Source of the DNA: Erinaceus europaeus
Lineage: Eukaryota; Chordata; Mammalia; Eulipotyphla; Erinaceidae
Length of the DNA: 64,000 nucleotides
Assembly (NCBI RefSeq): GCF_950295315.1
Contig: NC_080162.1
Location: forward strand, 76,194,701-76,258,700
Direction of reading: 5' to 3'
The position numbers and the translations under genes are program-made. The notes below the pieces were generated by a model. That model was not told where the DNA came from. It saw only the letters and a program-made list of their open reading frames with translations, and ran no database searches. Shown here in pieces: positions 11,557 to 34,265 of the stretch; the stretch's first letter is position 1, and each line of letters begins with the position of its first letter.

Positions 11557-12670
11557 AAACTGTGTGAGTAGGTATCTGGATGCTCTCAGTCCTGAGCTCA
11601 GCTCTGAGATGGAAGAGATTCCTATTCTCATTCAGGGCCAGTTTAAAAGCCCCACACCCTCTGTGGTAACCCCAGCAGGAGTTTGGGACTATTAGCATAC
11701 AAATAGAGAACGCGTTTGGCAAAGAACAGCCCCTCAACATTAAGTTGGAGGACTCGAAGAGCAGGACCAACAGCTTGAAAGCTGGCAGGAGCTGCTTGTT
11801 GCTGGCTTTGAAAGTGACTGGGATCCATGTGGATTCAGTCGGCTAGGAAGGATCGTCAGTTTCCCCAATGAATGGGTACTCACGAGATGCACCACGGGAA
11901 GGTTGATCCAATGCATCCCAGTCAGCTGAGGTAAAGAACAAACACCTCATCACAGACCCCTGCAAGCATCAACCCGGCTTTGACCTAGCACGTTATGATT
12001 GGGCCCTCCTCAATCGCTATCGAACAGGCCATGGCCGATGCGCCGCTATGTTCCATCGCTAGGGAGCCAGAGACGACCCGAACTGCCCCTGCGGCTACAG
12101 ACAGACTATGACCCACATAGTCAATGACTGCCACCTCTCCAGATTCAAAGGAGGTCTCGAAACTTTACATCAGGCTCAACCTGACGCTGTTGACTGGCTA
12201 CGGAAGAAGGGCAAACGCTAGAAGAAGAAGCATACAAATGACCTCACCCTGAGGAGGTGCTTCAGAGAAGGGGATGTATAAAAGCAGGAACTTTGAACAC
12301 ATGGGCTCTCTTTGGCTACTGCTGCTGCTACTGCTTCTGGTCAGAAGCTTCTTCTGGTCAGGTATCCGCCATGGCTGTTTCTCCTGGGAACTGAACATGT
12401 GTGACTCTGTTAGCCGGTAAACTTTTAGACCCCTCTACAGCCATGAGCAACCTTTACAAAAGCTTTTAATTGTTTATCTTATGGGACTAAACTTTGATAA
12501 CCATATTCAGACTTTATAGACCTAGCGTACACTTAACCCTTGATGATAAGTGCTTATTTTGCCTTTTACCTGTTTCACCCTAATAAACCGTGTATTGATT
12601 AAACCAGTTCCCAGCTACGGCTGTGAATTCAAGCAGCCCCAACCCCCTTACCTCCTTTTAAGTTAATTTA
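11557..12670 (+). mobile_element. ERV LTR interrupted by the Jockey-like copy at 11705
   Basis: The outer parts (about 11557-11704 and 12240-12660) read as one LTR: a U3-like stretch, TATAAAA near 12270, and CTAATAAACCGTG near 12581. The 5' edge is uncertain and no duplication was found. Confidence 0.5.
11705..12228 (+). mobile_element. Jockey-like element, 5'-inverted (twin-primed) copy with target-site duplication
   Basis: Flanked by AGCATACAAAT at 11694-11704 and 12229-12239. The right part (about 11915-12221, +) encodes EVKNKHLITDPCKHQPGFDL through LNRYRTGHGRC and CPCGYRQTMTHIVNDC to TAG, then GAAGAAG. The left part (11705 to about 11905) is inverted: on the minus strand it begins near ATG 11828 and reads ALRVLQLNVEGLFFAKRVL, the start of the endonuclease domain. 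Inverted 5' part, direct 3' part and a duplication around both is the signature of twin priming. Confidence 0.8.
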
Positions 12671-12746
12671 CAACAACCCTCCACAAAGTCACTGAAGGCA
12701 CAGTGACCTCAGAAACACTCAGAGGTTATGATGGGTGGGAATAAAT

Positions 12747-13255
12747 TGTTAGCGAGCAAAAACCAGACCACCATCCACTGCAAGGAAGCAAAGATGTTTA
12801 TTACAGATTCGAATCTGGGCCGAGCGGTGACTGACAGCAGTCCACCAAGGCTCGACCCCGAACAGAGCTCAAACCACACAATTTATAGGATTTCAGAGTA
12901 CACTCTGGGGGAGGGGGGGTATGTAAAACGAGGATTTTATAACACATTCAATAACATTCTATAGAAAACGCAGGATCCAATCATTTCAAACATTGCAACA
13001 CACTAAGCAACCTATAGGAATTATCTAGTTTCAAGCCTTTATGCAAAATAGGTTTACCACACTTTCCCATTATCAGCTAAAACCACCTGGCTATCAGCTC
13101 CCTCGACCTTGAGCAAGCGGCTGGGTTTCAAGGACTTGGGTTTGCAGTTAAGCTAGCTATTTCCTTCAAGACAAACAGCAGGTGGTTTATATATTGGTAT
13201 GGTTTTTGTCTAGCCCCGTTTCATAAAGGGGGATACAGGAATTTTCCACTTCACA
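12747..13255 (-). mobile_element. Solo ERV LTR (minus) upstream of BPIFA3, 5-bp target-site duplication
   Basis: TG...CA ends, flanked by TAAAT at 12742-12746 and 13256-13260. On the minus strand it has a TATAAA-like element (complement near 12882-12887) followed by AATAAA (complement at 12797-12802). It ends about 530 bp before the BPIFA3 start codon and is oriented away from it. Confidence 0.75.
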
Positions 13256-13261
13256 TAAATG

Positions 13262-13365
13262 TTCTCAGAACCACCATAAAACAGGACTGAGCAGTGTTCT
13301 GGTCTTTCTGTGTATCTTTCTCTCTGTATCTCTAATAAATAAATAATTTTTTTAAAAGAAAGAAA
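13262..13365 (+). mobile_element. SINE 3' part
   Basis: ACCACCATAAAACAGGACTG and CTCTAATAAATAAATAA match the second SINE family. Confidence 0.45.
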
Positions 13366-13783
13366 TGTGAGAAACAGATGTCCAGGCTTAATCAGAGTGC
13401 CTGGAACTATTTATATTTCATATTCATTCATTCATTCATTCATCCAGACCCCCTAACATCCAGCCAGAGCAGGGCATGGTAGAGGACTCCTGCTGGATGA
13501 CCCAACAGTGGGCTCCACTGGGTGTCTCCCAGCAACAAGACCTCCTCCCCCCAGAGCACTGGAGTCCCCACAGAGTTCTACCTGCTTCCCTCAACATGTG
13601 AGCTAGCTCCAGTGGGCACCACCCCAGCCCATTGGGACACCTTTTCACAGCATGCTGGGGGCTTCTCTGGTGTCATCCTCCCACAGAAAGCCACAGGCTC
13701 ATCCACCTGAGCAGCAGCCCCCTCAACCACCTGCCTGGACACTACCTGACCCTTCCTGATACCCACAGGTTCCAGAATCCAAG

Positions 13784-25565
<11,782 letters not shown>

Positions 25566-25735
25566 GTCCTACCAGTCCTCCATATGCTGGGCTGGAGTAT
25601 CTTCCAGTTGCCTACTGATGACTGAAAGAAGATTCCACATCTTGGCACCTTACAGCAGTGTGGACATTAGAGTGGAGCTTTTGCTGCTTCAAGACACCTC
25701 TACCATAGGCCCTGTGAAATCCTGGCCCCTCTTGT

Positions 25736-25741
25736 AATAAA
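25736..25741 (+). terminator. BPIFA3: BPIFA3 poly(A) signal AATAAA
   Basis: AATAAA, 171 nt after the BPIFA3 stop codon. Confidence 0.75.
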
Positions 25742-25760
25742 TCCTAGCTCTGAAGGGTAC

Positions 25761-26364
25761 AGTAGCCCCCTGCCTGGTCTTGAGGTTTGGGTTCCAGAAG
25801 TCACACCTTGTGAAGATATTTTCTGGAGCTTATAAAGCCAGCCCAAAGCCCAACTCAGATTTGCTCACCATTGAGGGAGGATTCTGTTGAAATGTCCTAT
25901 CCCCTCATTTATTCAATTTATATTGACTGAGAATTTACTGAACCAGAAACCTCAGGCATGAAAGACTGATTCTCAATCAGTTGAGCTCTTCCCCCAGTAC
26001 ATAGAGCACACACATTAAGCACTTAGCATATGTCAGTCTTGGTACTCAGAGCCTACAAGCGCATCTTTGCCAAAATCCTCACAGAGACTCCATGAGGTAC
26101 TAAATCAATCTCTTATTTTTATACTTGAGGACTTTGAGCATCAGAGGGAGAAAGTCGTTGCTCATATGGTTGCACAGCAAGGAAATAGGGTCAGCACTCA
26201 TGCAGCAAGACTCTAGAACTCAGACTTTTTTTTTGGTGCTGGTGCTAGAACCTACAGGTTTATACATTTTAAATAGAACCCACTCTCTTGACTACTGTGA
26301 ATTTCCCACTCCCTCCAAACATTCCCCCAAACAGCAAGCACGTGCGCACACAGACACACACACA

Positions 26365-26418
<54 letters not shown>

Positions 26419-27282
26419 AAATGGTGAAATAGGCATTGACAAGGTTGACAAGCTCAAACAAGGACCTGTCAACAGCTCAGCTGTGAGAATAGGGCTTGGG
26501 AGTCTCCTGTCTCCATCTTTCAATGCAGGCGTCCTAATCCAAAATGCTGTTGCACGGATTTGCAACTCTAAACCCCCATGTCCACACAGATAATTTCCTT
26601 TGGTAGCTTTCCTTTGTGGGGTTTTCCTGCTCATGATTCAATAAGTAAATATATGAGGTTGGGCCCATGGGTGCCTTGGCCCCCTGGGCTTCTCATCTTC
26701 TTCTTCCCCTTTTCATTTTAAGGTTAATAGATCTGTAGCCTCCTTGAGTTCATTCCTGGCAAGGTGGCAAAAATTTGTTGCATAATAGAGCTCTGTTATG
26801 ATACCAGTGTCCAGGCTGGGGGTATAATGGAAGTGGAAATTCAGCACCAAAAGGCTTGAAGATCCTGCAGGCCTTGCCAGCTTGTGCCTGTCCATCTTAG
26901 AGCTCTGTGCCAGGGAGCAGCTACTTCCCCCACAGCCCCAGGGAGTGGGTACTGTCAGCTCCACGGTACAGGTGAGGAAACTGAGTCTGGAGGGGGAGGA
27001 GCAGCTTGGCCCTAGGCGAACCCACTGAGCTGGGGGTGGAACTGAGGAGGGTCCAGCGGAGAGGCCACGGAGGACATGAGTGAAGCAGGCACATTCTGAA
27101 CTGAAGACCCTATGACAAAGGCTTTCATACAGGCTTACACTGAAGCTGGGTGACAGTCTAGCTGAACCTCCTCTTAGCTGAGGGGATCCTCAGCAGGTGA
27201 CTGTCCTTCCCCAGCCACAGTGTCCCCAGAGGGCTATTGGAGATCATGTAAAGCTCTAAGTCTTATAAAAAATTATTCTTTA
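25761..27282. other. Intergenic after BPIFA3, mostly unrecognised
   Basis: Only the CA microsatellite at 26348 stands out. Confidence 0.4.
26348..26415. repeat. (CA)n microsatellite
   Basis: CA run with two G interruptions at its left. Confidence 0.95.
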
Positions 27283-27405
27283 AGGGTAGATAGTATAATG
27301 GTTATGCAAAGAGACTCTCATGCCTGAGGCTCTGAAGTCCCAGGTTCAATCTCCCTGTACCACCATAAACCAGAGCTGAGCACTGCTCTGGTAATATATA
27401 TATAT
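27283..27405 (+). mobile_element. tRNA-derived SINE, second family
   Basis: ATAGTATAATGGTTATGCAA, CCCAGGTTCAATCTCCC, GAGCACTGCTCTGGTAA. Confidence 0.65.
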
Positions 27406-27499
27406 TCTCATTATCTGGAAGTGAAGATGGTGAGACTAATCTCCAAGCTAAGGGACACTTGCCTCAAGCAAAATATGCTTAACAAATTGTTGGGGGAGG

Positions 27500-27680
27500 G
27501 TAGAAGGACAGTCAGTGAAGTAGTTCATCTGCACAGTTCACTGCTTTGCCATGTGTGTGACACATGTGCCATGTGTGTAAATCCAGCTCCTAGTGCATTG
27601 AAGGGAGTGTTTGTACTGTAGTCTCTTTCATTCTGCTATTCTCTCTCTGCTTTCTATATCTCTATCTAAAATAATTTTAA
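27500..27680 (+). mobile_element. tRNA-derived SINE
   Basis: TTCACTGCTTTGCCATGTGT, GCATTGAAGGGAGTGTTTGT, CTATCTAAAATAATTTTAAA. Confidence 0.6.
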
Positions 27681-27689
27681 AATTAAAAT

Positions 27690-27975
27690 TAACACAAAGC
27701 ACAAGGACCGGCGTAAGGATCCCGGTTCAAGCTCCTGGCTCCCCACCTGCAGGGGGGTCACTTCACAGGAGGTGAAGCAGGTCTGCAGGTATCTTTCTTT
27801 CTCTCCCCCTCTCTCTTCCTGTCCTCTCTCAATTTCTCTCTGTCCTATCCAACAACGACAACAATAATAATGACAATGGGCAGAAAAAGGTAAAAAATGG
27901 CCTCCAGGAGCAGTGGATTCATAGTGCAGGTACTGAGCCCCAGCTATAACCCTGGAGGCAAAAAAAAATTAAATT
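27690..27975 (+). mobile_element. Hedgehog-type SINE
   Basis: AAAGCACAAGGACCGGCGTA, CCCGGTTCAAGCTCC, CCACCTGCAGGGGGGTCACT, CAACAACGACAACAATAATA, TATAACCCTGGAGGC. Confidence 0.85.
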
Positions 27976-29149
27976 AAACCTATTTAGAATATTTTTTCAT
28001 CAAAACTTTGAGTGCTCACACTTTTTTCCCCTCAGCCTCACAGCAAAACTACTAGAGCTTCCTAGCACATCTGATGAGCCCCCTCAAACCTAGCCCTGTG
28101 ACCCAGGAAGCAGAACCAGCAATCCCCTTCCAAGCCCCAGGGAACAGACCTGGTGGAGGTCTGTTCAGTAGAGAACTTGGAACATTATCCCTGCCCTGGG
28201 CCTGTGGACTCCTAAGACACAGTGAAGGTTCCCAAATGCAGGCTAGCATCTGCTGCATGGGAAGAAGTGGACACCACTTCCAGATTCTGAGAAGCACACT
28301 GGGAAAACATTAGTGTCGCCACGTGGAAAATGCTGCCTTAAAGTGTGAGTGACATGTCCTTCCGTGACCCTGATGTCCATGCACCTGCTCAAAACAGAGA
28401 AAAATCCACTGTTTGTGACTTTAAGCAATGATGGCTGCTGTGGAAGCAAAGACACCTTTGAATTTCCAGATCTTGAATTCTTGACTAAATAGCAACGACA
28501 GAGACCAGGGCAATAGCTGTTGGCTCAAGGGGTGTGGGCAGACCTCATAAGGGCAGCATGCAGGTGTTTAGGGGAAACTATAGGAATTTCTTTGTATCTA
28601 GACAAGGATGGTGGTGGTATAAAATTGTGCATGTATTGAAATTTAAGTCTACATGCACATAGACAATCTGACTGTAGGTTAATTAAGCCTGGGTTTTTCA
28701 GCTTCAAAAATCTCCACCCCAAGGATACACTAATACAGCATAATATGAAAAGTTGAAGCAAGCTAACCTACCCACCCACAGGACTGGACAGTTCCCCCAT
28801 GTTGGAGCCGGTAAAGGGAGAAATCCAAGAGACAGGCAGGGAGCACAGTTCTGGTGGATTCTGAGAAGCATTCCCTTCTGAGAAGTGCCCTTACCACTGC
28901 ACAACAGCTTCAGAATCAGGGGCTGAGGGACACCACAGAAAGCCCAGTTAGATGAGTCAGGTAGGAGAGCACTGAATATCTGTGTTCCCTCAGACCTAAA
29001 GGAGTGGGACCATGCCCCATGGAGAGATGGTTAGCAGCGCGGGGGGAGGGGGGCATCTTGGAGTAAGTGAGGTGGGACTGCACCTCTCACCACAAACACG
29101 AACCTAAGACTCAAGGAATTGAATAAAAGCAGGAAAGTCTGTGGGTTTT
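27976..29149. other. Intergenic, unrecognised
   Basis: No repeat or gene seen. Confidence 0.4.
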
Positions 29150-29370
29150 TTGTTTTTTATAAAATAGAAACATTGACAAGACCTTAGGATAAGAGGGTAC
29201 ATATCCACACATTGCCCACCCCCAGAGCTCCATATCTAATCCCCTCCCTTGATAGCTTCCCTATTCTTTATCCATCTGAGAGTATAGACCCAAGATCTTT
29301 GTGAGGTGCAGAAGATGGAAGGTCTGGCTTCTGTAACTGCTTCTCTTCTTAACATGGGCATTGGCAGGTT
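29150..29370 (-). mobile_element. L1-type 3' end fragment
   Basis: On the minus strand it shares ACAGAAGCCAGACCTTCCATC and the CTCAGATGGATAAAGAATAG block with the 3' UTR family above and with 10375-10555. Confidence 0.55.
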
Positions 29371-29769
29371 GAAAGTCTGTGGTTTTTAGTAAGGAGGTAG
29401 AAAGGAGATACTAAATGCAAAAGGAGAGGCTCTCCTTTGGATAATCAGGATATTTGGATAATCAGGGTGGAGAGGGAAGATGGTATAGAATAACCACTGC
29501 ACTTCAGGTCAGAACCTGAGCCCAGCAGCCTCCTTCAGCTGCCTGGCCCAGAAGAGAGCCTGAAGGAAAATGGAGGTGCTTCTGTGTCTAGCAAAGCAGC
29601 ATTTGAAGTGGTGGTTAATGTTTAAGGCCATATCAGCCTGAATGCATGATCTTGTCTGAAATGATGACTAAGTGACTGAAACATACAAGATGAATATGTG
29701 AAAATATACAATTGTATTGTGAAAGCTCACACCAGCTCCCCAGACATGATCCCTGTAGCTCTGAGACAG

Positions 29770-29965
29770 ATTTTGCTCTTGCATTTTATTTATTTTATTT
29801 GATCATTTTATGAGACAGAGAAGCAGGGAGGCAGAGAGAGAAAATACAAGGCCACAGCACCAAAGATTCCTTCAATACACTGTTCACTGGGCTAAAGCAT
29901 GGGTCAAGTGGGTCAAGTGCGTGACAAAGCAGCACACTATCCAGTGAGCTATTTTGCTTGCCCAT
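29770..29965 (-). mobile_element. tRNA-derived SINE
   Basis: AGACAGAGAAGCAGGGAGGC, CCACAGCACCAAAGATTCCT, GCAGCACACTATCCAGTGAG, minus strand. Confidence 0.6.
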
Positions 29966-30834
29966 TCTCTCCAATTTGTAGATGAGACTAAAGCTCAAGG
30001 TGTTGGGGTGACTTATTTGGGACCACAGGAATTGAACCTGGAAGATGTGCCATAGCCCCCCCCCTTCTGCCATGCACATATACACCCTCCTGGCTTCAAA
30101 TCAGGCACTGTCATCTGTCCAATCAGTGACCACACAAACCTGAATCTGCCTCTCGAACTTATCTGCCTCAGTTTCCTCACAAAGATAGTAGCAGTCTGAC
30201 CTAAACCACAAGAGTTATAGCAAGATAACAGTAACAACAAGAAGGGAGCCCCTCGAAGATGACTGACAGCCCACGAGCTAGGTGTCAAGTGCATGTTTGC
30301 AGGGATCACTGGGTTCGATGTCCTGTCTGGCCCACTGGGGCAGCAGTCAAGACCCTTCAAGGACAGTTCTCATGAAGGCCAGGCAGAAAGGGAGTCAGCC
30401 TGGCTCTCTGATTACAGGACCCCCTGACACAGGGGCATGTCTGGACTCCACAAGCATCACTTGTGTCCCTAGGAAGGAGTCGCCCTCCCAAACCTCTCAT
30501 CAAACCTCAACCACTTCTGATGAAAAAAACACGCCCTGTGTGAGAACACTTGGCACATAGTAAGTGTTCCCACAACTGTGCACATTCCCTCCGTGCTTCT
30601 GCTCACAGAGTGGTTTGCCTCCCAGGGATACTCTCATGGGGCTGAGACCTGACCTCACTGAGCCTCAGTCTCTTCATCTGTGACATAGATTCTGGTGTCC
30701 CAGTGGGTGGGGACAAATACCTAATCCTTCACTGGGGAGGGGGGAAGAGTCAGGATGAAAGCAGGATGTAGCAGGACCCTTCAGGTTGGGAGCCTGGCAT
30801 GGCTTTTCCAGGTGATAAAAGTGGCATTTCCAGA

Positions 30835-31015
30835 CCTTCCACCTTCTTCATCCCACAATGACCTTGGGTCCATACTCCCAGAGGGATAAAAAATAGGAAA
30901 GCTATTGGGAGGGGATGGGGTACAGAGATCTGGTAGTGGGTATTGTGTGGAGTTGTACCCCTCTTATCCTATGGTTTTGTTAATGTCTCCTTTCAAAATA
31001 AATTTTTAAAAGTGG
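30835..31015 (+). mobile_element. L1-type 3' end fragment
   Basis: CCTTGGGTCCATACTCCCAG, TGTGGAGTTGTACCCCTCTT and an AAATAAATTTTTAAAA end match the same 3' UTR family. Confidence 0.6.
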
Positions 31016-31822
31016 CATTTCACCAGAGTGTCACACTCATGGGTATGAGAATGGGTATGTACACAATGTCATGTCCCCGCATAGGGATTCAGAGAAAAGT
31101 GGAGCTGGGGTGCCTCAGGACCATGGTCACTGACCCATCACTTTGCATTCTAAGTGTCATTGTAATGTGGGGGTGCTCATCCCTTCCCACACAGGGCTTT
31201 AAGGAATTGTGAGGTGCTGCCTATGAAAACAAGGCAGAAACTAGCACTCAGCAAGGTCTTGGGTACTTGTCCCCATTGGGCCTCAGTTTCCTCCTCTACA
31301 AAGTAGAAATAGCATCCTCCCTCTCCCCATAGTGAACAGAGGAAACTCAGCCCCAGCACATGACTATCCTGCAAGTGAGACTCAGAAGACAGAACAGAAG
31401 AGGTGCCCAGACCCAGGAAAGCAGAGGTAGGTTGGCTCTTCAGACTGTTGGAAGCAAGAGTACTCCAACTGAAGAGAAGGAGCTGGAGCAGGAGAAGAAA
31501 GGCATTTGGCAATAAGACAGAGGGCCCTGCCAGGCTTCGGCTGACTCTGTCTTTGGGTGTACCAGCCTGACCTTCCGAGCCACCCTGAGTTTGCCTACAA
31601 ACCCCACCCCCTAAGCCTCTCTCACCAAACTGTGAAGTCTTGAGTAACATCCCCATCTCAGGTGTTTCTCTGTTTAACTTATGATCAAATGACATAAATG
31701 CCCCATCTTCTAATATGATTTGCAATTATTTGCTTTGGAGAGCCCTGAAAGATGCACCCAGGTTGCAGAATTCTAAGTACTCTAGGAACCCCTCATCCGA
31801 TCACATTTCCTGATCCACGCAC
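31016..31822. other. Upstream flank of BPIFA1
   Basis: Unique-looking sequence before the TATA box; likely proximal regulatory DNA, but no specific site is claimed. Confidence 0.35.
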
Positions 31823-31829
31823 TATAAAA
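31823..31829 (+). promoter_or_regulatory. BPIFA1: BPIFA1 TATA box
   Basis: TATAAAA about 30 nt before the purine-rich start of the non-coding first exon of BPIFA1. The spacing is that of a TATA-driven promoter. Confidence 0.7.
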
Positions 31830-31852
31830 GAGGCTGCTTGCTGGCAGATGCG

Positions 31853-31901
31853 AGAGGAGAGGAAAGAGGACACCTGGGCTGCTTGGACCTCTGAAACTCA
31901 G
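31853..31901 (+). other. BPIFA1: BPIFA1 non-coding exon 1 (5' UTR)
   Basis: The sequence between the TATA box and a consensus donor (ACTCAG|gtgaga). Its GGCTGCTTGGACCTCTGAAA resembles the human BPIFA1 5' UTR (GCTGCTGAGACCTCTAAGAA) as I recall it. The 5' edge is inferred from TATA spacing. Confidence 0.6.
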
Positions 31902-32094
31902 GTGAGACCTGCCACTCTGTACCCACTCCTTCATCTAGGGACAGTGGTGCCAGGCTTTTTGCTGTGGGGTAGGTGCTGGTCCCCTCACTAAGGATGACTC
32001 AATAGAGAATCAGGGCTGCAGACTTGGGGGAGGAGGGGGCATAGAGTAGCCATTCAGTCCCAAGAGACTAGTAACAGTGATGCAGAAATATTTC

Positions 32095-32355
32095 CAGGGG
32101 GGCAGGCAGTGGCACACCTGGTTGACTGCTCACATTACAGTGTGTAAGGACACAGGTTCAAGCCCCAAGTCCCCACCTGCAGGGGGCAAGCTTCATAGGT
32201 GATGAAACAGTGTTGCAGGTATTTATGTGCCTCTCTCTCCCTACTTCCCCCTTTCCTCTCAGCTTCTTTTTGTCTCTCTCCAAAATAAATTATATATATA
32301 GATAGATATAGATATAGATATAGATATAGATATAGATATAGATATATAGATATAT
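32095..32355 (+). mobile_element. Short hedgehog-type SINE with (GATATA)n tail
   Basis: GGCACACCTGGTTGACTGCT, CAGGTTCAAGCCCCAAG, CCACCTGCAGGGGGCAAGCT; (GATATA)n at 32297-32345. Confidence 0.75.
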
Positions 32356-33289
32356 CTCCAGCAGGGAATCTGACAGCAATGGGAGCACAGGGTGAAAGTG
32401 TACACTGCTGAAATTCCAGATCAGCTTCTCTTCCTCATGGGTGTGTTGTTCCTATTCTATACCAAAAACTCTATGCCAGAGCTTTAACTTGAGGCTGCCA
32501 TATGAATTCAGACCACCAAACACTCTAAGAACACTCCCATTACGTACATTTAGGTGTACTTCTCTGAGACTAGGCCCCTTAACTTCCAATGGATTCTTAA
32601 AAGCTCCAATTCCCAAAGGACTCAGAGTCCCTGATAAAAGTTTGCTGCCATTGGGAGGCCACAAATGGATCTTTGGGCCAAAAATTTCTCAATTCCAGGC
32701 AGTCATATTTGGTTGAATCAACTTATTGATGGAAATTTGCCCAGAGCAACCAAGAATTTCCAAAGTATTGATACCAACTCCAGCTTTGAATACTATTACA
32801 ACTACCAAATAGGTCCAAGAGAGGTTTGGTGTCATCTAGAGAGTGGGGGACAGCCTGTGGAAGAAGAGGCAGCAGAGCTGTGGGGCTGCCCACAGCTCTC
32901 TCCAGGACAACTCAGTGGAGAACAAAAAGGGATATGAGAGAAAGAGAAAATGAGCAGACACTTCCCTCAAGTCTTAGCTCTGCTATTAGTTTGTTGTGTG
33001 GCCTTCGACAAGCCACTACCTTTCTGTCGCCCCTGACTTTCCTGGGATTTTGAGTGACCTCAAGATTGCCTCAAACTAGTCTAGGTAGGGTGGTGGCTAA
33101 AACTGGGGGATCTCTGATCCCTCTGTCACTTGACAAGTCTTCCTGAAACCATCACAAGCTGAAAGCAGAACAGAGGGCTTAATGGGGATAGTGGCAAAGC
33201 ATTTCAGCCATCAGACGCCAGCATGATCAAGTTTTTTCAATTAAACTAAATGTAGAGTCAATTGGGGGAACTCTGAGGTCAGTTACTTT
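32356..33289. other. BPIFA1 intron 1, unrecognised stretch
   Basis: No repeat recognised apart from the SINEs on either side. Confidence 0.4.
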
Positions 33290-33475
33290 CATTTTTATTT
33301 ATTTTTACTTGTTTACTTTTTTATGAGAGAGAAAAAGAGTGGGGGGATGATGAGATGGAGGGGGAGAGGGAAAGATAACCAAATTTTCAGTCTGGCATAT
33401 ATGACGTTAGGATGCAACTCAGAACCTCATACTTAAAAGTACGGCTCTTTATCCACTGCGCCACCTCCCAGGTCA
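33290..33475 (-). mobile_element. tRNA-Lys-like SINE
   Basis: GCAACTCAGAACCTCATACT, CTTTATCCACTGCGCCACCT, minus strand. Confidence 0.6.
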
Positions 33476-33794
33476 TGAGGTCAGCTACTTTCAAAAGAGG
33501 GCTCTGCATCAGACAGACGTGGCTTCAAATCCCACCTACATTGTGGACTTGCCTCCTTGGGGGAAATTACCTAAACTCACTGCCCCCCATTTCCTCACCT
33601 GGACAGTGCACCTCAAGGTGTGCAAAGGTGAACTTATGAGCACAGGGAGAAGCCCCCAGTCTGGCACTGGCACACAGGGAATGCTGGGGTATTGGTGGAG
33701 TGTCGGTTTTACCCCGGCATCCTGAGAGGAAGGGAGAGAGATACTTGGGTTCCTCCAGGGTGTCCATGCCATGGGGACCATCCTTCCTCCACAG

Positions 33795-33969
33795 GCAGCA
33801 AGAGAGATGTTTCAAATTGGGGTCGTCCTTGTCTTCTGTGGGCTGCTGGCACAGACCTCAGCGCTACCACAGGTCTTACCACTGGGCCTGGGCCCAAGCC
33901 TCCTGCCCTTGCCTGAGACTCCAGGTCTGCCTGCAAACCCCACAGACATTGCTGGAAGCTTGACAAGTG
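33795..33969 (+). CDS. BPIFA1: BPIFA1 exon 2 (start codon, signal peptide)
   Basis: Acceptor ctccacag; coding starts at 33807; donor gtaagt. Encodes residues 1-54 to DIAGSLTS. Confidence 0.93.
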
Positions 33970-34205
33970 GTAAGTGAAAGTCTGTGACAAATTCTTTCAG
34001 AAAAAAAATGTATTTATGAAAGGAGCAATTATGTATAAATGTAGACAGATAGTTGTAGAGATGATGGTTGGCCCATGTCTACCTTAGGGGTATTGTCGTG
34101 GCTTGCAGTGGGGAGACTGAAGATTCAGTGAGGATTTATACTCCCGTTGACATGTAATTTTCTAAAAACAATATTAAATCACTAATAATTTTTTTAAAAA
34201 AAGAA

Positions 34206-34265
<60 letters not shown>

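Noticed and set aside
10571..12228. Bacterial or parasite contamination as the source of the Jockey-like sequence
   Set aside because: Copies lie inside hedgehog-type repeats with matching target-site duplications, so they are integrated in this genome.
31177..31725. 182-codon open frame on the minus strand upstream of BPIFA1
   Set aside because: Composition is low in recognisable domains and there is no transcript-like context; likely chance.
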